Assembly: GCF_015352985.1 (NCBI RefSeq)
Contig: NZ_JACYXF010000033.1
Coordinates: 1-62,262, forward strand
Source: Noviherbaspirillum malthae
GTDB taxonomy: Bacteria > Pseudomonadota > Gammaproteobacteria > Burkholderiales > Burkholderiaceae_D
Length of the DNA: 62,262 bases
Direction: 5' to 3'
Shown in pieces: positions 1 to 9,180 of this stretch. Position 1 is the stretch's first letter, and each line of letters opens with the position of its first letter. The position numbers were made by a program, and so were the translations under genes. The notes under the pieces are model-generated. The model saw only the letters and a list, made by a program, of their open reading frames with translations, did no database searches and was not told the DNA's origin.

Positions 1-467
1 GGCTCATGTCCTGCTGGCAGGCCTGTTCGGACGCGCGCCCACCACCAGAGCTCGCCGCGCTCTTAGCCTTCCTTACGTCGGGCTGCGGCATTAACCTCTA
101 TCTCCGGATTTAACAAAGTACCGCTAGAGCGTTTTCCTGTCGAGTTGCACCATCAAAGGAACTGCATTCAGAACCGGCTCAAAGAAGTCGGCCCGGCCCT
201 CACGGCTAAGCGGAGGCTGTTATGGCATGGCATCTTGCTCAGACCTGAAGGCGATATTTGCGCGAACGGAAACGAATTCGCGATGCAGCGTCATGCACTT
301 GTGCCAATCCCGAGTCATAACATGCCATGAGATCACGTCTTTTTCCGCGTGCCCGCTTTGCGCTCGTCATCCATAGCCCCGCCCCGAACTCCTGATCTGC
401 AACCTCGGTCTTGCCAGACGAAAAAATCGATTGTTTTCATCCGTCACGTTATGCCTTGGGATTGGTA
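1..467. other. Left-edge stretch with no supportable gene
   Basis: I see no reading frame here with a ribosome binding site and a recognisable product. An open frame enters from the left edge and stops near position 113, so the tail of a neighbouring gene is possible, but its predicted residues match nothing I know. The Bug receptor gene on the minus strand ends at 468 and I see no clear hairpin terminator after it. Confidence 0.4.
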
Positions 468-1445
468 TTAGTCGAGCTTGATGTTGGCTTGCTTGGCAAC
501 CGACTGCCAGCGGGCGATCTCTTCATTCAGGAACTTCGAGAATGCCTCCGGTCCTGCTGGCAATGGGTCGATGTACGATGTCGCCAGCTTGGCCTTGACA
601 TCGGGCAGTACGAGCACTTTCGCGATCGCTGCATTCACTTGCTGCAGGACGTTGGCCGGCGTCTTTGCGGGTGCAAGCACACCATACCAGGCGCTTCCAA
701 CGATTCCCGAAACACTTTCGGAGATCGTCTGCACCTGCGGCAGCTTGGGGCTGCGTGCCGGGCTGGCAATAGCGAGCACCTTCAGCCGCTTCTGCTCGAT
801 AAACGGCATGGCGGCCGGCATGGAGTTGATCACCAGCGGAATCTGACCGCCGACCGCATCGGTGAGCGCCGCGCCGCCGCCCTTGTAAGGCACATGCACC
901 AGATCAATCCCGGACTTGAGCTTCAACATTTCCGACAGCAGATGGGCCACCGATCCCGAGCCGCCGGTGCCCACGGCCGAACCGTTCACGCGATCGCGCG
1001 GCAACGCAAGCATCTCCTTGAGCGAGTTGGCCGGAAAGGATGGATTCGCCACCAGCAATTGCGGCGACGAACCGATGAGGGTAATCGGCACAAAGTCCTT
1101 GCTTGTGTCGAATGCAATCTTCGGCTGTACCGCGGGATTCGTGGCATGCGCCGTGTCCGTGATGAGCAGCGTATAACCATCTGCGTCACTCTTGGCGACG
1201 GCGCCCGCTCCGATCATCGAGTTGGCCCCGGGCTTGTTTTCAACGATGACGGTCCAGCCCATGGTTTCCGTCAATTTTTGCGCCACCATGCGGGCGACCA
1301 TATCGGCGCCGCCGCCGGGTGAATACGGACTGATGATCCGGATCGGGCGACCGGGATAATTGTTGGCATATACAGGGCTCGCCATGTAGCTGGCGGTGAT
1401 CGCGGCAGAAGCAGCGAGAAAGTCGCGACGAGAGAAGTGAGTCAT
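468..1445 (-). CDS. Bug-family tripartite tricarboxylate transporter receptor
   Basis: Periplasmic solute-binding protein of the TTT (TctC/Bug) family, 325 residues, the usual size. The start at 1445 is preferred because AGGAG lies 7 bases upstream; a longer frame reaches back to 1553 but lacks this. The N terminus carries a Tat-type SRRDFL motif and a signal ending near residue 28 (VYA before NNYPGRPI). The motif YPGRPIRIISPYSPGGGAD and the later GADMVARMVAQ stretch are typical of Bug proteins, which bind small carboxylates. It follows the PLP enzyme gene on the same strand by 74 bases, so the two probably share a transcript. No TctA/TctB genes are adjacent, as is common for orphan Bug receptors. 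Ligand unknown. Confidence 0.9.
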   Translation of the reverse strand: MTHFSRRDFLAASAAITASYMASPVYANNYPGRPIRIISPYSPGGGADMVARMVAQKLTETMGWTVIVENKPGANSMIGAGAVAKSDADGYTLLITDTAHATNPAVQPKIAFDTSKDFVPITLIGSSPQLLVANPSFPANSLKEMLALPRDRVNGSAVGTGGSGSVAHLLSEMLKLKSGIDLVHVPYKGGGAALTDAVGGQIPLVINSMPAAMPFIEQKRLKVLAIASPARSPKLPQVQTISESVSGIVGSAWYGVLAPAKTPANVLQQVNAAIAKVLVLPDVKAKLATSYIDPLPAGPEAFSKFLNEEIARWQSVAKQANIKLD

Positions 1446-1519
1446 GGTCAAAGCTCCTAATGTTCCATCGTTGGAAATAACGATCGTTCCGGGTGCAACA
1501 TGGTCAGGCTCGATTCCGC

Positions 1520-2635
1520 CTAAAGCAGCCGCGAGTCTTCTCGCAGGGGCCAAACGGCTTCAATGCGGTTGCCGCGTACGCCGTAAATGCACCGATGCAG
1601 GTGGATCGTGGTGTCGGCGTAACCGGGCACCAGGGCAATCCTCTCGCCTACGCGCGGCGTATCCGAAGGCGTGCTCAATTCAATCTTTCCGTGCTCCGCG
1701 GAGAAGCTGACCGACTCCACCTGCGACAAAAGGATTGGCAAAGGCGTGCCGGCGTCCGTACTGAGCGCCTTTTTTCCGGCGTCTACCACGATGCGCCGAG
1801 AGGTAGGTCGGCTCGTTACCGTCGCCAGGATGACGAGGGCGTAATCCAGGTCAACGTGATACCTGGTGCTGTACCGGACATCGCCGAAGATGCCGCCTCC
1901 TGCCTCAATCTCCGTTACGCCGGGAAGACGGCATGCCGTTTGATAAGTCCCTGTGCCGCTGCAGCTAACGATTCGAACGGGCATGCCGGCACTCCTGCAC
2001 CTGTCGGCAGATTCGGTCAGCAAGCCGAGCGCATCTCGGATCGCCGCCTCCTTGGCTTCCGGCGGGACGATCTGCGTGGTATGCCCTTCCCATGTCATTA
2101 CGCCTGCGAAATCAAGGCCCGGCAGCTCGACCAGCGATCTGGCAAGTTCAACGACCGGTTCTCCGGGAAGCACGCCGGCTCGACGGGTGCCGGTGTCCAC
2201 CTCAATCAGTACCCTCAGTCGACAACCAGCACGGAGCGCCGCGTCGCTCAGTACCCTGGCGTTATCAACGTTGTCCACACATACGGCCACGTCCACCCGA
2301 CTGCGCAGCGCCACGAGCCGCTCGATTTTGGCGGGCGCCGTAATCTGGTTAGCGATGAGAATGTCCTGAATGCCGGCATCGGCCATCACGACTGCCTCGG
2401 ACAGTTTTGCGCACGTGACGCCGAGCGCGCCCCGCTCGATCAGGAGCCGCGCCAACTCACCGCTTTTGTGCGGCTTGCAGTGCGGCCGCCATCCAACGTT
2501 CGCCTCCCTGCAGGCCGTAGTGATTCGCTCGATGTTGCTGTCAAATAAGTCAAGGTCGACTACCAAGGCTGGAGTGTCCAGCGTGTCAAGTACGCTTGCG
2601 CCGAGTACTGCCGGCAATTTAGGTTGGCAGGCCAA
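1520..2635 (-). CDS. D-threonine aldolase / D-serine dehydratase-like PLP enzyme
   Basis: About 371 residues, matching the DSD1 family: an alanine-racemase-type PLP barrel (LDTPALVVDLDLFDSNI near the start, then RPHCKPHK with the likely Schiff-base lysine) and a C-terminal beta domain. These enzymes cleave or dehydrate D-beta-hydroxy amino acids in the cytoplasm with PLP and a divalent metal. The usual C-terminal metal site (PxHCxPTVN) reads here VPGYADTTIHLH, so the metal ligands may differ. The start is uncertain: I chose TTG at 2635 because GGGAG sits 6 bases upstream; an ATG at 2785 is in frame but would place the AT-rich promoter-like stretch inside the gene. Probably transcribed with the Bug receptor downstream and controlled by the divergent GntR gene. 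Exact substrate unknown. Confidence 0.8.
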   Translation of the reverse strand: MACQPKLPAVLGASVLDTLDTPALVVDLDLFDSNIERITTACREANVGWRPHCKPHKSGELARLLIERGALGVTCAKLSEAVVMADAGIQDILIANQITAPAKIERLVALRSRVDVAVCVDNVDNARVLSDAALRAGCRLRVLIEVDTGTRRAGVLPGEPVVELARSLVELPGLDFAGVMTWEGHTTQIVPPEAKEAAIRDALGLLTESADRCRSAGMPVRIVSCSGTGTYQTACRLPGVTEIEAGGGIFGDVRYSTRYHVDLDYALVILATVTSRPTSRRIVVDAGKKALSTDAGTPLPILLSQVESVSFSAEHGKIELSTPSDTPRVGERIALVPGYADTTIHLHRCIYGVRGNRIEAVWPLREDSRLL

Positions 2636-2800
2636 TGCACGCTCCCAAAGAAAGGATTGCGCCAAGTGTATATTCGCACTAAAAAACTCAAACAGAAAGA
2701 AAGTGCAGGCAAGGCAATAGAAGCGCATTTCCTCATGCATCTTTCCAGTGCATCCTTTACGGCGGAGAGTGGCGGTTGTGCTCAAAAAAGAGGATTTTAT

Positions 2801-2822
2801 GTATTTATGTACTCTTAAATAC
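2801..2822. promoter_or_regulatory. Inverted repeat in divergent promoter region
   Basis: GTATTTA and TAAATAC form 7-base arms around an 8-base spacer, in an AT-rich stretch between the PLP-enzyme gene (leftward) and the GntR-type regulator (rightward). Position and symmetry suit an operator for the neighbouring regulator; binding is inferred only. Confidence 0.45.
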
Positions 2823-2975
2823 GTAATGCGCGTTCGATTACGTCGTTCGGCCGGTATCGAATTGCGTGATCGTCCCGCGCGGCAACTGCTCTTGAACCTG
2901 GATATGCGTTTTCGCTAGAGACTGCGGGTAACTGAAAGGTGCATAATTCGCTCGCACCACAAAGAAAGGATGTCA

Positions 2976-3956
2976 ATGTCATCGGGAATGCTTACGGTCG
3001 GACAGAACAAGACCCTCAAGGAAATCGTGCGCTATGTCTGCGAACGCCAACTGCTGGCTGGCGACAGGCTGCTCGAGACGGTGCTCGCCGAAGTCACCGG
3101 CACTTCCCGCACACCGGTGCGTGTGGTGCTGGACTACCTCGTAAACGAAGGAGTCGCGACCTATGAGAAAAGCAAGGGGTACACCTTGGCCGTGGACGCA
3201 GGCTCCATCCCCGAAGCGGTACTCGACCGGCTTCGCCAGCCGGAAGATCCTCTCTACCTCCAGCTTGCAGAAGCGCGCCTGAACGGCGACATCGCCGGAT
3301 CGATGACCGAGTCCGACCTGATGCGCAAGCTCGGTGCCACGCGCTCGGGAATACGGAGAGTCGTCACGATTGCACAGCGAGAAGGATGGGCAGTCAAGGA
3401 GGCGGGGTACGGGGTGCGCTTCCTGCCGATCATTGACAACCAGGACGCCTATGACGACATGTATCGGCTCCGTCTTGCACTCGAGCCGGCTGGAATCCTC
3501 AGTCCCCGGTTCAGGCCGAACATTGTGCAACTGCGTGCCTTGCGCAAGGAGCAGGAAGCCATTCTCAAAGGCGGCCACAACGTCATCTCTGCCTCGGACC
3601 GGTTCGAGTCCAATGCGCGTTTCCATGAAACGATCCTGTCATGGTCACATAACCAGCTTGCGTTACAGATATTGAGAAATCTGTACCAGATGCGCCGGCT
3701 GGCTGAGTATCGCCAAGAGAAGCAAGCCCAGCCGCGACAAGTGCATGTCACCGACGATCACCTGCAAATCCTCGACGCCATTGAACAAGGAGATACGATC
3801 TCGGCAGCAAGTTTGCTTCGCCGGCATATCTCCGAGGCGATTGAAAACAAGGTGGCCACGGTTAAATTGACCAGTTCTCCCCAGACGCTCGGGATGGCGT
3901 CCACCGAGACCGAAAGAGCGGAAATTAAACCGGACGCTTCGAAAAGACAGCGTTGA
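2976..3956 (+). CDS. GntR-family regulator with two winged-helix domains and FCD domain
   Basis: About 326 residues. The start at 2976 is preferred over the ATG at 2970 because AGAAAGG ends just before 2970, leaving a normal 6-base gap only for 2976. Residues about 10-70 form a GntR winged helix (LLAGDRLLETVLAEVTGTSR with a following recognition helix and wing). Residues about 95-150 look like a second winged helix (LNGDIAGSMTESDLMRKLGA, then IRRVVTIAQREGWAV and a YGVRFLP wing). The C-terminal half is an FCD-like helical effector domain (RLRLALEPAGIL...RFHETILS...DDHLQILDAIEQGD). The gene diverges from the D-amino-acid enzyme and Bug receptor and probably controls them. Usual FCD regulators have one DNA-binding domain and about 230 residues. 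Confidence 0.85.
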   Translation: MSSGMLTVGQNKTLKEIVRYVCERQLLAGDRLLETVLAEVTGTSRTPVRVVLDYLVNEGVATYEKSKGYTLAVDAGSIPEAVLDRLRQPEDPLYLQLAEARLNGDIAGSMTESDLMRKLGATRSGIRRVVTIAQREGWAVKEAGYGVRFLPIIDNQDAYDDMYRLRLALEPAGILSPRFRPNIVQLRALRKEQEAILKGGHNVISASDRFESNARFHETILSWSHNQLALQILRNLYQMRRLAEYRQEKQAQPRQVHVTDDHLQILDAIEQGDTISAASLLRRHISEAIENKVATVKLTSSPQTLGMASTETERAEIKPDASKRQR

Positions 3957-4517
3957 GTATCAGTAACCGCGCGGGCTGTGGGCTGTGGACTGTGGCAAAT
4001 AATCCTCCGGATGCGGTCGGCAGACGAGCGATCCCTCCCCCTGCCATTCTGGAAAATTGCCGTGCTTGGAAGGCGGTGAGAAGCTCTTGAAATTGCTCGG
4101 ACCTAGATCTGGATAGGTCGCGAGCATGCGGCATCATGCAGCAGTTGACCAAAGCCTTAACCAAAGGATCAGCTACGCCTCCCATCAGGGAGTGACTTGC
4201 TTTATATGTAAATAACGAGAATCTGAAAGGCTTTTCGTTCTCGAAATCGGGCCTGTTTGGCGGACCTTAAGAAAGAGAGCTTGCATTCCGAAAATCCCTT
4301 CGGAGACGGAAATCCGGCGCAAAACCGGCCCAGCGGCAGAGCGATGACGTGATGGCGTCATATGCAAAAACCGCAGGTGAAAAAACAACGGCCACCCGAA
4401 GGCGGCCGTCGCATGCGAGATTCTCTTTATAGCCACTCCAGGCTGCGGCCATCGAGGCCGGTGCTGCGCTTTTTCACTCGCTTGGCGCAGTATCTCGCAT
4501 CATAACCGCACCGGCGG
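3957..4517. other. Intergenic region between convergent gntR and metal efflux cluster
   Basis: About 560 bases without a convincing gene. Short minus-strand frames at 3925-4185 and 4185-4436 lack ribosome binding sites and recognisable products. Near 3972 the sequence repeats GGGCTGTGG-like words. The one clear element is the minus-strand terminator at 4380-4409. Confidence 0.5.
4380..4409 (-). terminator. Rho-independent terminator of the czc-like cluster
   Basis: Read on the minus strand, ACGGCC and GGCCGT arms enclose a short inner stem and a TTCG-type loop, followed by TTG and a run of six T. It lies about 110 bases after the stop of the last gene of the leftward metal-efflux cluster. 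Confidence 0.75.
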
Positions 4518-4886
4518 TTACTTGACCGAGAAGCGCGCGTTCACCGCTTTCTTGTCGGCGAAGGTAATCGCCGCAATCGCTTTGCTTCCCTTCGCCAGTT
4601 TTGCATCGTCCTTGGTAGTCAGGGTATTGCTGCCTGCGGGCTCAAGCGCCACTTCCGTCTTCTCGGTTCCGTTCAGGACGGTCAGCTTGCCGCTTGCGCC
4701 CGCCGTGTCGACCGGCTTGCCATGGTCATTCACATAGACGATCGCCTTGCCATCCTTGTTGACCAGCTCGAAGCTCATGTCGTTTGCGGTGCTGACGACC
4801 CCGCCATGCTTGGGCTTGTCACCATGCGCGAACACGTTGCCCGAGAGTGCCATTGTCATTGCCGCGAGGGCCAGTAGTTTCTTCAT
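4518..4886 (-). CDS. Small secreted protein of the metal efflux cluster
   Basis: About 122 residues from the ATG at 4886, which has GGAGA 7 bases upstream; an upstream ATG at 4898 also fits. The N terminus is a Sec signal (MKKLLALAAMTMALSGNVFA) followed by a histidine-containing mature start (HGDKPKHGG). The rest is a lysine-rich, beta-type periplasmic domain with no motif I can name. It follows czcA by 55 bases on the same strand and is the last gene before the terminator, so it is probably an accessory metal-binding or efflux-associated periplasmic protein; that role is inferred from context. Confidence 0.75.
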   Translation of the reverse strand: MKKLLALAAMTMALSGNVFAHGDKPKHGGVVSTANDMSFELVNKDGKAIVYVNDHGKPVDTAGASGKLTVLNGTEKTEVALEPAGSNTLTTKDDAKLAKGSKAIAAITFADKKAVNARFSVK

Positions 4887-4941
4887 CGCTTTCTCCATAG
4901 GTGCAGCGGCTCGGTATGGGCGCCGCCGCAAATGCCCATTG

Positions 4942-7900
4942 TCAATACGCTTCCTTCGCCTCGCCGGCGATGATCGCTTCCAGCGGCTTGCGGCCTACCA
5001 GCCAGAAGATCAACGGTGTCAGCAGCGAGTCGAGAATCGTTGAGCTGACCAGACCGCCGAAGATGACCACCGCAACCGGATGCAGGATTTCCTTGCCGGG
5101 TGCATCGGCTGCCAGCAGCAGCGGCGCCAGCGCAAAAGCCGCGACCAGTGCCGTCATCAGCACCGGCGTGAGCCTTTCCAGCGAGCCGCGGATAATCATC
5201 GCCTGACTGAACGCCTCGCCTTCGAATTTGCAAAGGTTGATGTAGTGACTGACCTTCAGGATGCCGTTGCGCGTGGCGATGCCCGCCAGCGTAATGAAGC
5301 CGACCATCGAGGCAACCGACAGCGACACCCCGGCAATCCACATCGCAATCACGCTTCCGATCAGGGCAAACGGGATATTCCCCATGATGACCAGGGCAAG
5401 GATGCCGGATTTGTAGCGGGAGTACAGCACCAGGAAAATCATCGCCAGCGAGATCAGGGACAAGCCGACGATCAACCTGGTTGCTTGTTCCTGCGCCTGG
5501 AACTGGCCCTCGATGCTGATGAAGTAACTGGCGGGAAGCGGTGTTGCCGCGATCGCCTTGCGCACATCGGCAATGATGCGCGACATGTCGGAACCATCCG
5601 TATTGCCATACACCACAATGCGCCTGCGGCCGTTCTCGCGACCGATCTGGTTGGGCCCGTCGCCTTCTTCCACCGCCGCGACTGCCGATAACGGGATGCG
5701 GCCAGCCGGGCTGTCCAGCATTGTCCTCGACAGATCCTGCGGCGAGCGGCTTTGGTCAGGCAGCCGCACCATCAAGTCAAAGCGGCGCGGACCGTCAACG
5801 ACCTGGGTCGCCCGTGCTCCCTCGGACAGCGTCTGCAGCGATGTCAGGATCTGGCCCGGCGTCAGCCCGTACTGTGCGGCTTTCCGGTAGTCCACCCGCA
5901 CCTTGATCTGCGGGATCAGTACCTGCCGCTCCACTGACAAGTCGACCAGTCCCGGCACATTTGCCAGGCGCCCACGAAGCCCTTCAGCCAGGCCACGCAA
6001 GGTGTCAATGTCGTCGCCATAGATTTTCAGGGCAATCTGCGCACGGACACCGGACAGCAAATGGTCAAGACGATGGGAGATCGGCTGGCCGATTGCGATG
6101 GAACCAGGGATCACGGCAAGGCGGGAGCGAATGTCTGCCATGATTGCCTCGCGATCCCGATCCGAACGCTTCAGGTCGACGTCGATTTCAGCCGAATGAA
6201 CACCTTCCGCATGCTCATCCAGCTCGGCACGTCCCGTCCGGCGTCCAACCTTGGTCACTTCCGGTACTTCCCGTATCAGCGTTTCCGCCAATGACCCCAT
6301 GCGGTTGGCTTCTGCAAGCGACGTTCCGGGCGTGAATGTCATGCCCATCACCAGCGAACCTTCGTTGAACGGCGGCAAGAACGCTCGCGGGAAGAACGGC
6401 ACGCTCGCCGCCGCCACGATGACCGCGATCCCGGCAACGGCAAGGATCCCTTTCGCGCGCGGGAAAGACCATTCCAGCGCACGGGTATCCCAGGCCTTGA
6501 GGCGACGCACAAGCGGACTGTCGCCATGCGCAAGCTGCTTCATGTTGGGCAGCATGAAGTACGACAAGACCGGCGTGACCGTCATCGAAACCAGCATCGA
6601 CGCCAGGATCGAGACAATGTAGGCAATCCCGAGCGGTGCAAACAGGCGCCCCTCGATGCCGGGAAGGGCAAACAGCGGCACGAACACCAGTACGACAATG
6701 ATCGTCGCGTAGACGATGCCGGAGCGCACCTCTACCGACGCCTGCCAGATGATTTCCAGTACCGAAGGTGCATTGTCGTCGCTGCGTCTTTGCTTCAATC
6801 GTCTCAGGATGTTTTCCACGTCGACCACCGCGTCATCCACCAGCTCGCCGATGGCAATGGCAAGGCCGCCCAATGTCATCACGTTGATGGACTGCCCCAG
6901 CAGATGGAATGCCAGCGCCGTCACGGCCAGCGAAAGCGGAATGGCAATCAACGATATCGCCGTTGTGCGGAAGTTGAGCAGGAACGCAAACAGGATGATG
7001 GCGACCAGGATTGCGCCGTCCCGCAATGCTTCGACCACATTGTTGATCGACGCTTCGATGAAGTCAGCCTGGCGGAACAATACCTCGGGAGCCGACAAAC
7101 CCGCAGGCAGGCCCTGCTTCAGCTCGCCCAGCGCATTTTCGATTTCCCGCGTCAGCTTGACGGTGTCGGCGGCCGGCTGCTTCTGGACGCTGACAATCAC
7201 CGCCGGCTTGCCGTTCATGCCGGCGTCGCCGCGTTTGAACGCAGGCGCATACCGTACCGAAGCCACCTGTTCAAGCAGCACCGGAGCGCCGCCGCGGTAG
7301 GCCACTGCCAGCCCTTTGACGTCATCCAGCCGGTTCGTGCGTCCGAGGTTGCGGATCAGATATTCGCGGCTGTTGAGGTCGATGAATCCGCCGCTGGTAT
7401 TGGCGGCAAATCCCTTGACGGAGGCCTCGACCTGGTCGAGCGTCACATTGAACTGGGCCATGCGGGCGGTATCGGGCTCAACGCGCAACTGCCGGACTTC
7501 TCCGCCGATCGGAATGACCTGGGAGACGCCGGGAATGGACAACAGGCGCGGCCGGAGCACGAAGTCGGCGTACTCGCGCGCCTGCATCGGATTGGCCTTC
7601 GAGACATCAATGGGCAGCGCAATCAGCATGATTTCGCCCATGATCGACGATACCGGCCCCATGATGGGTGTGATATTGCCCGGAAGCTGTTCCTTGACCA
7701 GAGTCAGGCGCTCTGAAACCAGCTGACGATTGCGGTAGATGTCGGTACCCCAGTCGAATTCGGCATAGACGATCGACAAGCCGACACCGGACACCGAGCG
7801 CACCCGCGTCACGCCCGGCATCCCGTTCAACGATGTCTCGATGGGAAACGACACCAGTTGCTCGACTTCTTCCGGTGCCATGCCGCCGGCCTCCGTCAGC

Positions 7901-8046
7901 ACGGTGACCAGCGGCTTGTTCAAGTCCGGGAATACGTCCACCGGGGTGCGGGTCACCATCAGGGTGCCGTAGACCACGAGCAGCGCAGCGGCTGCCAGGA
8001 TAAAGATCCTGTTGGCCAGGCTGAAACGAACTATCCAATTAAACAT
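4942..8046 (-). CDS. czcA: CzcA/CusA-family heavy-metal efflux RND transporter
   Basis: Inner-membrane proton-driven RND pump of 1034 residues, the normal HME-RND length, with the two-fold arrangement of N-terminal helix, large periplasmic loop and six-helix bundle repeated. The helix-4 motif reads GELVDDAVVDVEN near residues 401-413; its acidic residues carry protons. CzcA proper has DFGx3DGAx3VEN, so metal specificity cannot be read off directly: a divalent-cation exporter is likely but Cu/Ag is not excluded. It sits between the membrane fusion protein gene (10-base gap) and a small secreted protein. With the upstream adaptor and TolC-like gene it forms a complete tripartite export system across both membranes. 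Confidence 0.92.
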   Translation of the reverse strand: MFNWIVRFSLANRIFILAAAALLVVYGTLMVTRTPVDVFPDLNKPLVTVLTEAGGMAPEEVEQLVSFPIETSLNGMPGVTRVRSVSGVGLSIVYAEFDWGTDIYRNRQLVSERLTLVKEQLPGNITPIMGPVSSIMGEIMLIALPIDVSKANPMQAREYADFVLRPRLLSIPGVSQVIPIGGEVRQLRVEPDTARMAQFNVTLDQVEASVKGFAANTSGGFIDLNSREYLIRNLGRTNRLDDVKGLAVAYRGGAPVLLEQVASVRYAPAFKRGDAGMNGKPAVIVSVQKQPAADTVKLTREIENALGELKQGLPAGLSAPEVLFRQADFIEASINNVVEALRDGAILVAIILFAFLLNFRTTAISLIAIPLSLAVTALAFHLLGQSINVMTLGGLAIAIGELVDDAVVDVENILRRLKQRRSDDNAPSVLEIIWQASVEVRSGIVYATIIVVLVFVPLFALPGIEGRLFAPLGIAYIVSILASMLVSMTVTPVLSYFMLPNMKQLAHGDSPLVRRLKAWDTRALEWSFPRAKGILAVAGIAVIVAAASVPFFPRAFLPPFNEGSLVMGMTFTPGTSLAEANRMGSLAETLIREVPEVTKVGRRTGRAELDEHAEGVHSAEIDVDLKRSDRDREAIMADIRSRLAVIPGSIAIGQPISHRLDHLLSGVRAQIALKIYGDDIDTLRGLAEGLRGRLANVPGLVDLSVERQVLIPQIKVRVDYRKAAQYGLTPGQILTSLQTLSEGARATQVVDGPRRFDLMVRLPDQSRSPQDLSRTMLDSPAGRIPLSAVAAVEEGDGPNQIGRENGRRRIVVYGNTDGSDMSRIIADVRKAIAATPLPASYFISIEGQFQAQEQATRLIVGLSLISLAMIFLVLYSRYKSGILALVIMGNIPFALIGSVIAMWIAGVSLSVASMVGFITLAGIATRNGILKVSHYINLCKFEGEAFSQAMIIRGSLERLTPVLMTALVAAFALAPLLLAADAPGKEILHPVAVVIFGGLVSSTILDSLLTPLIFWLVGRKPLEAIIAGEAKEAY

Positions 8047-8056
8047 GCACTCGTTC

Positions 8057-9178
8057 CTACCTGATTTGGTTGATCAATGCTGTGCCGGATACCACCACCC
8101 GGTTTTCAGGACTGAGGCCCTTGACCACCACAACCGTTTTGGCGTCGAGCGGCTTGAACTCGACCGGCTGGGCAATGAAACGCTCGCTGCCGGACTTGAT
8201 CCATACGATCGATTCGTTGTTCTGGTTGCGCACCACCGCCTCGGCAGGCAGCGCAATGCCCTTGACCTTGTCGGTCAGCTTGGCGACCACGGTCACCGGC
8301 TGGCCAACCGCCAGCGGGACGTTCTTGGCATTGGCGCGGAACGTGACAGGCAGTGCGCCGTCGCGCAGGCTGCGCGCGCTGCCCAGATAGGTCAGTTCGA
8401 CCCCCTCGGATCCGGCAAGCGAGGCGTTCATGATGCGCCCGGCGAGGGAAACATCGGTGGTCACTGCTTCCACGATCATGCGGTTCGGATCGACAATCTC
8501 GAATAACACGTCACGCGTCTCGACAATCTGGCCGTTCAGCACATTTGCCGTGGCAACGATGCCGGAAGCCGGCGAGGTAATTGCTTCGTTGCCTGCGACG
8601 CTGCGCGAGACCGCGCGTTCACGGCCGGTAAGGCTGGCCAGCTCGGCGCGCGCGGCTTCGATCTCCTTTTGCGGGACCGTTCCCTCAAGGGATTCAAGTC
8701 GCTTCACCCGTTGTTCCGCCAGGCGCCGGCTTGACTGTATCTCCACCAGCTGCGCCTGCTGATTGCCTCGCTCGATGGCGCCCGCCGTGGGACGCAGGTG
8801 CAACAGAACCTGTCCTTTCTCCACGCGTTGTCCCGCGACCGGAAGCCCCTTCGGGCCCGGCTCGATACGACCGGCAAAGGGAGCCTGGACGCGGCCGCCG
8901 GCGTTCGGGTCGATGCCGACCCGGCCATTGAGCTCCACGGTCAGTGGATGCTCGGCTTCCTCCGCCATCAGGGTTCGGATGGACATCCGCCGTTGCGCCT
9001 GTTTGGGTACGTTGACGCTGCCGTCAGGCAGTCGTGCCAGTCCGGAAGCCGACGCGCCTCCGGGAGCATCCAGGTGTTCGCCATTCGGGCCGTGTGCCCC
9101 CGGCGCTGCAATCGATGCCGAGGACAGTACGCCGGCGGACAGCAAAACAAGCAGAAGGTGAGTGAGTTTCGTACGCAT
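8057..9178 (-). CDS. czcB: CzcB-type periplasmic adaptor (membrane fusion protein)
   Basis: 373 residues. Signal peptide 1-24, then the short motif APGAHGPNGEHLDAPGG (about residues 25-41), which is repeated almost exactly in the next protein encoded upstream. The body has a barrel-sandwich domain (GRVQAPFAGRIEPG ... ITSPASGIVATANVLNGQIV) around a short helical hairpin (about 125-180) and beta-barrel and C-terminal domains (LPAEAVVRNQNNESIVWI). It connects the RND pump to the outer-membrane channel and, in CzcB/CusB relatives, binds metal. Only 2 bases separate it from the upstream gene, so translation is probably coupled. Confidence 0.9.
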   Translation of the reverse strand: MRTKLTHLLLVLLSAGVLSSASIAAPGAHGPNGEHLDAPGGASASGLARLPDGSVNVPKQAQRRMSIRTLMAEEAEHPLTVELNGRVGIDPNAGGRVQAPFAGRIEPGPKGLPVAGQRVEKGQVLLHLRPTAGAIERGNQQAQLVEIQSSRRLAEQRVKRLESLEGTVPQKEIEAARAELASLTGRERAVSRSVAGNEAITSPASGIVATANVLNGQIVETRDVLFEIVDPNRMIVEAVTTDVSLAGRIMNASLAGSEGVELTYLGSARSLRDGALPVTFRANAKNVPLAVGQPVTVVAKLTDKVKGIALPAEAVVRNQNNESIVWIKSGSERFIAQPVEFKPLDAKTVVVVKGLSPENRVVVSGTALINQIR

Positions 9179-9180
9179 GG

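Noticed and set aside
145..330. Open frame of 61 codons near the left edge
   Set aside because: No ribosome binding site, atypical composition and no recognisable product.
411..1322. Long plus-strand frame opposite the Bug receptor
   Set aside because: Mirror frame of a clear receptor gene; Arg/His-rich sequence typical of a shadow in GC-rich DNA.
3925..4452. Minus-strand frames after the gntR gene
   Set aside because: They lack start signals and run through the terminator at 4380-4409.
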